From Mycolicibacterium austroafricanum (GTDB taxonomy: Bacteria > Actinomycetota > Actinomycetes > Mycobacteriales > Mycobacteriaceae): a stretch of 64,000 nucleotides of DNA. Location of the stretch: contig NZ_CACSIP010000018.1 in the NCBI RefSeq assembly GCF_902705885.1, positions 1-64,000 on the forward strand, written 5' to 3'. Below the pieces are notes generated by a model, which saw only the letters and a list, made by a program, of their open reading frames with translations, searched no databases and was not told where the DNA came from. Both the position numbers and the translations under genes were made by a program. This document shows positions 58,199 to 64,000 of this stretch, piece after piece; position 1 is the first letter of the stretch; each line of letters begins with the position of its first letter.

Positions 58199-59506
58199 TC
58201 AGAACGCCCGCAGGTTGTCCCGCAACAGGGTGTGAGAATAGCTCGTCCGGGTCAGGCCCCTCGCCTGCAGCGCCGGCACCAGCCCGTCGCAGATCTCGAT
58301 GATCCTGTGACGCGTCAGCGAGCCGCCATCCCCTGGGAACAGGAAGCCGTCGCCGCCGACCTCCTCCATCGCCGCCGCCATGATGTCGGCGACCTGGTCC
58401 GGCGTACCGACGGCCTCGAAGGAGCTGGCGCCGCCTGCCGATCGGGCCTGGATGCACTGGCGCAGCGTCTTGCCGGTTCCCCACTGGGCGAACCCAGCGA
58501 GTGATCCCTGTTCGCCCCGCGTGACGAAGTACGGGACCGGCTCATCAAGATCCATCTTGGTGAAGTCCGCGTAGAAGTTGGAGCTCAACGCCTTCAGACG
58601 TGCCGGGATCTCGTCCTCGCTCATCGGCTTGACCTTGGCTCGTGCCTCCGCCTCGGTCTCGCCGAGGATCGGGGAGAACAGGAACATCACCTTCACGTCA
58701 TCAGGATCGCGCCCAGCGGCGGCGGCCTGCGTGCGGATGTCCGCGCGGTACTCCTTCATCCCTTCGATTCCAGTCGCCCAGGCGATGATCGCGTCAGCGT
58801 GCTTGGCGGCGAAGGCCCGCCCCGCGGGGGACCCCCCGGCTTGCAGGTAGACGGGGCGCCCCTGCGGGGAGCGGACGCACGTCAGGGGCCCCCGCGACTT
58901 GAAGTGCTTGCCGACGAAGTCGACGTCATGGACCTTACCGGGATCGATGTAGATCCCCTTCTCGCGATCGCGCACGATCGCCCCCGGTTCCCAGCTGTCG
59001 CACAGGGCGTTCACGAGTTCCACGAACTCGTCGGCGATCTCATAGCGCAAATCGTGTTCCGGCATCTCATCGAGGCCGTAGTTCTGGGCCGCTTCGTCCT
59101 TGGCGCTGGTGACCACGTTCCAGCCGAAGCGCCCACTCGTGAGCGAGTCCATTGTGGACGCCAGGCGCGCCAACGCATACGGGTGGTAGAACGTCGTGGA
59201 CATCGTCGCGACGATGCCCAGTTGCCGGGTCAGCGCGCCGACCTTCGCGGCCAGCGGCACCGGATCCTGTTTCGGACAGGAGTCTCCGTTCTCCAGGGCG
59301 CGAGCCGTGGTGCCTTCCAGACCGCGCGGGATCCCGACGGTGTCTTCCAGCATCAGGAAGTCGAAGCAGGCCCGCTCGAGCGCCTGGGCCAACTCGACGT
59401 AGAAGTCACCTGTGAACGGAACCCCCTCCGACAGCGTGTACGGAGTCTTCCACTCGTTGGCCTGGAAGGTCTGGAACCATCCGAGGTGGAACGGTTTTGC
59501 TGGCAT
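58199..59506 (-). CDS. LLM-class flavin monooxygenase, NtaA/SnaA/DszA type
   Basis: A 435-residue two-component flavin monooxygenase of the nitrilotriacetate/desulfurisation (DszA) family, which uses reduced FMN from a separate reductase. Family-typical parts are FLMLEDTVGIPRGLEGT, ATMSTTFYHPYALARLASTMD, GRFGWNVVTSAKDEAAQNYG, and SPQGRPVYLQAGGSPAGRAFAAKHAD. The ATG at 59506 (MPAKPFHLGWF) is the usual start. It is the last gene before the tRNA remnant. The substrate (sulfonate, chelator or other) is unknown. Confidence 0.9.
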   Translation of the reverse strand: MPAKPFHLGWFQTFQANEWKTPYTLSEGVPFTGDFYVELAQALERACFDFLMLEDTVGIPRGLEGTTARALENGDSCPKQDPVPLAAKVGALTRQLGIVATMSTTFYHPYALARLASTMDSLTSGRFGWNVVTSAKDEAAQNYGLDEMPEHDLRYEIADEFVELVNALCDSWEPGAIVRDREKGIYIDPGKVHDVDFVGKHFKSRGPLTCVRSPQGRPVYLQAGGSPAGRAFAAKHADAIIAWATGIEGMKEYRADIRTQAAAAGRDPDDVKVMFLFSPILGETEAEARAKVKPMSEDEIPARLKALSSNFYADFTKMDLDEPVPYFVTRGEQGSLAGFAQWGTGKTLRQCIQARSAGGASSFEAVGTPDQVADIMAAAMEEVGGDGFLFPGDGGSLTRHRIIEICDGLVPALQARGLTRTSYSHTLLRDNLRAF

Positions 59507-59672
59507 CTGTCCTCATCAACGATGTTGAACTGTCAGCGAAATCCAATCGCGGCACCGTGTCCATCATGTTTCTCCCGCGTCTCGCTCGAATTAGGCTGGT
59601 AGGTCGCGAATCGAGTCACAGGTCCCAGGCCACAGATCGCCGGATGGTCTTGGTTCGCACACGGCCAGTGGC

Positions 59673-59708
59673 CAAACAAAAACCCGCTCTGACACCGGCC
59701 AGAACGGG
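59673..59708 (-). terminator. Intrinsic terminator of a tRNA locus
   Basis: On the minus strand CCCGTTCTG-GCCGGTGT-CAGAGCGGG makes a 9-bp stem (one G-U pair) followed by TTTTTGTTTG. This is the normal terminator form found after mycobacterial tRNA genes. It lies directly downstream of the tRNA 3' fragment. Confidence 0.75.
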
Positions 59709-59719
59709 GTTTCGTGCGT

Positions 59720-59760
59720 TGGGTTGGCAGGATTTGAACCTGCGACCACCTGCTAGATCT
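59720..59760 (-). other. 3' fragment of a tRNA gene (probable att site of a genomic island)
   Basis: On the minus strand the sequence contains a complete T arm, GCAGG-TTCAAAT-CCTGC (59727-59743), then an acceptor 3' strand CAACCCA (59720-59726), with a GCAGG anticodon-stem-like element before it. Further upstream nothing folds as a D arm or 5' acceptor strand, so only the 3' half is present. The T arm resembles actinobacterial tRNA-Pro, but the isotype is not certain. Integrases typically cut in this part of tRNA genes, leaving such a copy at one island end. Confidence 0.6.
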
Positions 59761-59903
59761 GTTTTTCCTTGGCACCGTCGGCGTCCGCTACGGGGCACTC
59801 AGAGTCGGCACTCAAGCAAGGAGTATTTGCGCGCCGCTCCCCCGGAATCGCGACCGCAGCTGGCGCCGGTGTACACGTGGGCTGCTCGCTGTTCGGGATG
59901 GCA

Positions 59904-60290
59904 TCAGTGTCCGGAAGCCACTACTCGTCGGGCCGACTCGACCAGGTGCTCCGCCGCGCGGTTCATCTTCTTCAACTCAGCTGAGGTCAGGTCCTGATGC
60001 GTATAGGCGGCCTTGTTCTTCAAATTCAACAGCGTGTTCAAGTGTCGTTCGGACCCGCTGTCCGCCCGCTTAAGCAGAGCGAGCGCCTCGTGATGCTTGC
60101 CGGTGTTCGAGTGCGTTCCGAGGCGGACGCAGCAGATCACGTCCGAGGCGGCGATGCCGGCATCGACATATAGATCACCAGCGGCGTTGGGCAGTTCCTC
60201 TCCCAGATGATCAGCGGCAGCGAAGAACTCGTTCGCCTTGGGCATACGCCCCGCGGTGACCACGGCGTCGCAGTCGCGCCGTCCCGCCAT
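59904..60290 (-). CDS. HEPN-like protein, probable toxin of an MNT-HEPN pair
   Basis: A 128-residue all-helical protein; the ATG at 60290 has GAGGAG 6 bp ahead. It starts AVVTAGRMPKANEFFAAADH and ends LLNLKNKAAYTHQDLTSAEL followed by MNRAAEHLVESARR, which resembles the SAV_6107-type HEPN family. The canonical RNase motif is RX4-6H; here the region reads KNKAAYTH, so a Lys may replace the Arg, and catalytic activity is uncertain. It is 38 bp downstream of a minimal nucleotidyltransferase gene, the classic MNT-HEPN (type VII) arrangement. Confidence 0.65.
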   Translation of the reverse strand: MAGRRDCDAVVTAGRMPKANEFFAAADHLGEELPNAAGDLYVDAGIAASDVICCVRLGTHSNTGKHHEALALLKRADSGSERHLNTLLNLKNKAAYTHQDLTSAELKKMNRAAEHLVESARRVVASGH

Positions 60291-60328
60291 CAGGATCTCC
60301 TCGCTGCCGGAGAGCTACCAATCGGGCG

Positions 60329-60958
60329 TCACTGCATGGTGAACCAGGCCCGTGTCCCCGCGACGGTCAGGCCTTGCTCGGCCACGTCACGAAGCAAGGG
60401 TTCATCGGCGGCGGCAGCGGCGGCAAGATCACGTTGGGTGTACTCGACGACGCGGGCGTCGTTGCCGGTCCACGCGGTGACCAGTCGGGCGAGTTCGGTC
60501 AGCCGCTGCTCCCACGGGTCTGGACTGTCGTCCTGAGCGTCGAGATCGGGTGGGCAGGCACGGACCAGAAACAGGTCGATGTCGCTGTCGAGGGTCATCC
60601 GGCCGGTCGCAGCGGACCCGAACACCGCGGCGTACTTCAGATCCTCGCCCCAACCCTCCAGGTGGGCCTCGAGTCGCTCCAAGAGGATGGCGGTGAGCCG
60701 TGAGAGCGCCATAATCGGCTCGGCTGCAAGATGTTCGGTGTTGAGTCGATAAGTGTTTGTCCTGCCTACCTGATCGTTGAGCACGACGCCCTGGGCGGTA
60801 AGCCGGGTGAGGACCTTGCGGATGCCTTCGCCCGACACCGTACTGAGGATGCGCTGGATCTGGGAGATCGTGAACGTGACATCAGCGCTTGCCAAGACGC
60901 CCAGGACGTCGCCGTCCAACGTTGGCGTCACCGTGGCGAACGGCTTATTCAACTGCAT
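60329..60958 (-). CDS. Minimal nucleotidyltransferase with winged-helix domain (probable antitoxin)
   Basis: A 209-residue protein; ATG at 60958 after a GAGGTG. Residues 1-75 form a winged helix (FTISQIQRILSTVSGEGIRK, VLTRLTAQGVVLNDQVGRTN). The nucleotidyltransferase domain has FGSAATGRMTLDSDIDLFLV, an exact GSX10DXD motif (Gly114-Ser115, Asp126, Asp128). It lies upstream of the HEPN gene on the same strand. Such MNTs inactivate the HEPN partner by AMPylation. The N-terminal winged helix probably binds the two palindromes just upstream to autoregulate the pair. Confidence 0.85.
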   Translation of the reverse strand: MQLNKPFATVTPTLDGDVLGVLASADVTFTISQIQRILSTVSGEGIRKVLTRLTAQGVVLNDQVGRTNTYRLNTEHLAAEPIMALSRLTAILLERLEAHLEGWGEDLKYAAVFGSAATGRMTLDSDIDLFLVRACPPDLDAQDDSPDPWEQRLTELARLVTAWTGNDARVVEYTQRDLAAAAAADEPLLRDVAEQGLTVAGTRAWFTMQ

Positions 60959-60978
60959 CTTGAGCACCTCGCGACTCG

Positions 60979-61009
60979 AACTAAAGTTAGAGTAACACAA
61001 CTATAGTTG
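60979..61009. promoter_or_regulatory. Double operator of the MNT-HEPN pair
   Basis: Two AACTAWAGTT sites, AACTAAAGTT at 60979-60988 and AACTATAGTT at 60999-61008 (within the perfect palindrome CAACTATAGTTG, 60998-61009), start exactly 20 bp apart, two helical turns. They lie 21 bp upstream of the nucleotidyltransferase start codon in AT-rich DNA, the expected place for autorepression by its winged helix. Confidence 0.6.
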
Positions 61010-61347
61010 CACACAGTGTTTTGGGCGCCCAGAGCCCTGAACGTAGAGCGCGATGCTCGCGAGCGATTTGCCGGTGCACGTCATTACGGCCTGGCACGGA
61101 CACGGTCCGGTCGTCTCCCTGGCGAATGCCGTGAGGGACCGACGGTGAGAATCGCTAGCACAATGCGTTTCACCATTCACATCCCTGAACTAGATGGGTC
61201 GGTACCGACTCTGCCTCGCCCACCTCTTCCGCAGGTCAGTTGAAGGCATTCACGCGGGCAATGTCGTTCATTTCAGGCCGCGAATCGCGTTCGCTTGCCA
61301 AGCGTCTGTGGCACGATCCTCGCCGGGGTTAGTTGGAGGGGGATTCG
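61010..61347. other. Intergenic region in the island, no supported gene
   Basis: A 338-bp spacer between the nucleotidyltransferase operators and the DUF4236-exonuclease gene. An open frame from 61007 to 61243 exists but has no ribosome-binding site and an unlikely composition. The promoter of the exonuclease gene should lie near its end. Confidence 0.4.
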
Positions 61348-63972
61348 GTGGGTTTCTACATCCGCAAGAGCCTGAGTGCTGGGCCGTTCCGGTTCAATCT
61401 CAGCAAGTCCGGCGTCGGTGTCAGCGTGGGCGTTCCAGGGTTCCGGGTGGGCACAGGTCCGCGCGGGAACTACGTGCACATGGGCCGTGGCGGCGTGTAC
61501 TACCGTGCCACGCTCAACGGCAACACCACGCCGGCGACACAGCAATCTATGGAGTCGTACCCGGCGGCGGACCCGTTCCGGCCGAGTGGCGTGCTGATGG
61601 AAGATGTCAGCGGTGCCACAGCAATGGAACTCGCACCCACCGGCGGCGGGGACATTGTCGACCAACTCAATACCGCCGCCTCACGTACCGCGTGGGGCTG
61701 GTGGGTCTCCGGTGCCGCAGTGCTGCTCGGTCTACTCACGCTGCCGTGGGGACTCATCGTGTGGGCAGTGATGGCGCCGCTGTGCGTGTGGCTGGTGCTC
61801 AACGACCGCGCACGCAAGACGGTGGTGCTGTTCTACGACGTCGAAGACGAAACCTTCACCTGGTTCGACACGCTCGTGAAGACCTGGCCGTGGCTGAGCG
61901 GCTCACAGCGGTTGTGGCGGGTGCTGCAGTCGGGCGACGTGACGACGACCCATCAGTTCAAAACCAACTCCGGGGCCAGCCGGGTCCTCAGACGCGTAGC
62001 CGCCTCTTCCAATACCAACGGGCCCAAGGTGCTCTCGACGAACATCGCCGTCCCAGGGATCACCGCCGGCAAGGCCGCACTGCACTTTCTGCCCGACCGC
62101 GTTCTGGTCCAGGACGGCAATCGGTTCAGCGACATCGGCTACACCCACCTCCGGGTGTCCGCGGGCGACACCCAATTCATCGAGGACGGAGCCACGCCCG
62201 GTGACTCCGTACGGGTTGGCCAGACCTGGCAGTACGTCAACGTCAAGGGTGGCCCCGACCGCCGCTACAAGAACAACCGCGTGCTTCCCATCATGCGCTA
62301 CGGCTCCATCGACTTCGCCAGTCCCCACGGCTTGCAGTGGCAGCTACAGACCTCCCGAGCCGACGCGCCCGCGCCGGTCAGACACGCCATCGTCACCGCC
62401 CCCGCACTCAAGCAAACAACGCCGCCTCAAGCACCGCAATCGCGCCGCCCAGCCACACGGAACCGGCCGATCGACTCCCGCTCACCGCAGCCGCATTCTT
62501 CGCATCCCCCCGAAGTCCAGCAGACCCAGGCTGCCGGCAAATCGGTATCGACAAGTGGGTTTATCTCCGCGAACCTGATCCGACAGCCAACCGCCCATCC
62601 AGCTAGTGCTGCGACGTTCACCGCGATCGATCTGGAAACGACCGGCCTGGATCCATCCAGCGACCAGATCGTGGAGATCGGGCTGGTCAAATTCAGTGCC
62701 GACGGCACGATCATCGATGAGTTCGCGACACTGGTGAACAGTCCCGGCTCCGACGCTGAAGCACGCGCCATTCACGGCATTGACGACGACGATCTGGTCG
62801 GAGCGCCCTCGATCACACAAGTGCTCGACGAAGCGTTGGCGTTCATTGCAGGGACCGTCCTCGTCGCGCATAACTGCGATTTCGAGCAACGGTTCCTCAC
62901 GGCCGCCGCCCGCCGGGCAAACTTGGCGCTGCCAAACATCGTTACACTGTGCACCCTTGAAACCTCTCGGCGCCAATTGGAGGGCCGCGCTTTCAGCCTC
63001 ACCGCGATGTACAAGACCGCCACCGGTGGCTGGTCGGACCAGAAGCACACCGCACTCGGTGATGCCCGCGCCGTGCGTGAGGTGCTGCTATGGCTGCTGC
63101 ACAGCGCACCGCAGCCGCTCCATCTCACGCACGCGCCGCCACTCGGTGATGAACGCCCGTTCAGCGAGTGTCCCGTGAGCTGCCGGCCCGTACCGCTGAC
63201 GCGGTGCTCAGTTGCCGAACTCCTCGACTCCTTCCCGCAGTCACCGAAACAGCGAGCCGGTGACCCCGTCCAGTCCGAACAGTACGTTGCGCTGCTAGCT
63301 GACGCCGTCGACGACGGACGACTCACCCACGCAGAAGCCGATGCCCTTACCCAACAGGCACGCCGCACCCGACTCACGGGCCCCCAGCTACGCGGCCTGC
63401 ATCAGAAGGCCTGGGATGCAACCTATCCCGACGCCCACAACACTGATTGGCGAGCCCTGGCACTGGTGGAACGCCGCGAAATGTACCTGCTAGCCGACGC
63501 ACTGGGGCTACCCGAACTGGCCGCACGCATCAACGACGTCATTCAGGAATGCGCCGAACCAGCGCCACCCGCCGAAGCCCGCTATCTGCGCGGACTGCGC
63601 ATCGCCATCGTTGGAGACCACAGCGACAGCATTGAACTGCGCAAACATGCGGAGTCGTACGGCGCCAAGCTCGCCGTCAACATCACCAAGACCGTCAAGT
63701 GGATGGTCAGCACCACACCCGATGCCACAGATTCTCGACACACCACCGCCCGCAAGCTCGCCATACCGATCATCAGCCCGGCAGACGGATCAGCCCGGTT
63801 GGAAGAAGCCGTACGTGAAGCTGAACTCAAAGCCTACGAACGACAACGCGAAATCGACCGCCACGCCGCTCTACGCCAACAACGCGCCGACGAAGCCGAC
63901 GCCTACTGGAGACCGTCCTGGCGCACCCAAGAGCTCGACCACGACCCAGGGCGAGAGCCCTGGGACGAGTAA
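61348..63972 (+). CDS. DUF4236 / transmembrane / DEDDh exonuclease / TerB-like / BRCT-like protein
   Basis: An 874-residue multidomain protein. The GTG at 61348 is chosen because GGAGGGGG precedes it and the product then begins VGFYIRKSLSAGPFRFN, the normal DUF4236 start. Order: DUF4236 (1-55, ending YVHMGRGGVYYR), membrane segments (about 114-152), a beta-rich domain (about 160-335, IAVPGITAGKAALHFLPDRV), a Pro/Ser linker, a DEDDh 3'-5' exonuclease (about 424-587: IDLETTGLD, AHNCDFEQRF, HTALGDARA), a TerB-like helical region (645-730), and a BRCT-like C-terminus (746-825, RGLRIAIVGDHSDS). It lies beyond the tRNA remnant and MNT-HEPN pair. A defence or DNA-processing role is inferred. Confidence 0.85.
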   Translation: MGFYIRKSLSAGPFRFNLSKSGVGVSVGVPGFRVGTGPRGNYVHMGRGGVYYRATLNGNTTPATQQSMESYPAADPFRPSGVLMEDVSGATAMELAPTGGGDIVDQLNTAASRTAWGWWVSGAAVLLGLLTLPWGLIVWAVMAPLCVWLVLNDRARKTVVLFYDVEDETFTWFDTLVKTWPWLSGSQRLWRVLQSGDVTTTHQFKTNSGASRVLRRVAASSNTNGPKVLSTNIAVPGITAGKAALHFLPDRVLVQDGNRFSDIGYTHLRVSAGDTQFIEDGATPGDSVRVGQTWQYVNVKGGPDRRYKNNRVLPIMRYGSIDFASPHGLQWQLQTSRADAPAPVRHAIVTAPALKQTTPPQAPQSRRPATRNRPIDSRSPQPHSSHPPEVQQTQAAGKSVSTSGFISANLIRQPTAHPASAATFTAIDLETTGLDPSSDQIVEIGLVKFSADGTIIDEFATLVNSPGSDAEARAIHGIDDDDLVGAPSITQVLDEALAFIAGTVLVAHNCDFEQRFLTAAARRANLALPNIVTLCTLETSRRQLEGRAFSLTAMYKTATGGWSDQKHTALGDARAVREVLLWLLHSAPQPLHLTHAPPLGDERPFSECPVSCRPVPLTRCSVAELLDSFPQSPKQRAGDPVQSEQYVALLADAVDDGRLTHAEADALTQQARRTRLTGPQLRGLHQKAWDATYPDAHNTDWRALALVERREMYLLADALGLPELAARINDVIQECAEPAPPAEARYLRGLRIAIVGDHSDSIELRKHAESYGAKLAVNITKTVKWMVSTTPDATDSRHTTARKLAIPIISPADGSARLEEAVREAELKAYERQREIDRHAALRQQRADEADAYWRPSWRTQELDHDPGREPWDE

Positions 63973-64000
63973 GCTCGAGATTCGGCACACGTCGGCGAGC

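Noticed and set aside
61007..61243. A 78-codon plus-strand frame upstream of the exonuclease gene
   Set aside because: It starts inside the operator region, lacks a ribosome-binding site, and its sequence shows no domain or signal peptide.

Overview
The window is high-GC DNA from a mycobacterium, most likely an environmental Mycolicibacterium-type species. The evidence is an MmpS/MmpL operon, a furA-katG pair with mycobacterial sequence signatures, a KstR-type steroid-regulon operator, two DUF7159-type proteins, DUF732, DUF5078 and PknH-sensor-type exported proteins, F420/deazaflavin-type enzymes, a monomeric isocitrate dehydrogenase, and frequent GTG starts with 4-bp GTGA/ATGA gene overlaps. 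No transposase, integrase, rRNA, CRISPR array or complete tRNA was seen.

Layout. 1-4045: a flavoprotein dehydrogenase (running off the left edge) and a VOC protein behind a KstR-like operator; a TetR regulator divergent from a deazaflavin-type reductase with two near-identical palindromes between them; a secreted serine protease. 4178-11089: lipid and xenobiotic enzymes (DAO-type flavoprotein, sterol-desaturase-type hydroxylase, carboxylesterase, MpaB/DUF2236 oxygenase with its TetR) and an MFS carrier. 11196-20827: malQ, an exported protein, a ferritin-like 'metal-dependent hydrolase' overlapping a 2Fe-2S reductase, an LLM oxidoreductase, two NTF2-fold proteins, a Nudix and an SGNH hydrolase. 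20847-21347: relic DNA, including the 3' end of a P450 gene with a stop in place of the haem cysteine codon.

21359-25902: a promoter and five-gene operon mmpS-mmpL-DUF732-small exported protein-DUF5078. The last gene resembles Rv0455c, which is linked to siderophore secretion. 25912-28016: a DUF7159 protein coupled to a flavin monooxygenase. 28278-32058: an ethanolamine permease with EutB and EutC. 32628-37905: tex, katG and furA. 37979-46150: acyltransferase, second DUF7159 paralogue, isocitrate dehydrogenase, secreted M15-like protein and a phosphodiesterase-type protein. 46475-53301: a GGDEF-EAL protein, amidohydrolase, MFS carrier and L,D-transpeptidase. 53302-59506: hairpin-rich spacer, Pro-rich and CAP exported proteins, htpG, a GyrA-like/GNAT fusion and a DszA/NtaA-type monooxygenase.

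59673-63972 looks like the left edge of a tRNA-associated genomic island. A tRNA terminator and the 3' part of a tRNA gene are followed by a nucleotidyltransferase-HEPN (MNT-HEPN) toxin-antitoxin-like pair with two operators 20 bp apart. Next comes a large protein joining DUF4236, membrane segments, a DEDDh exonuclease, a TerB-like region and a BRCT-like domain. This is the best candidate in the window for an undescribed defence or DNA-processing system.
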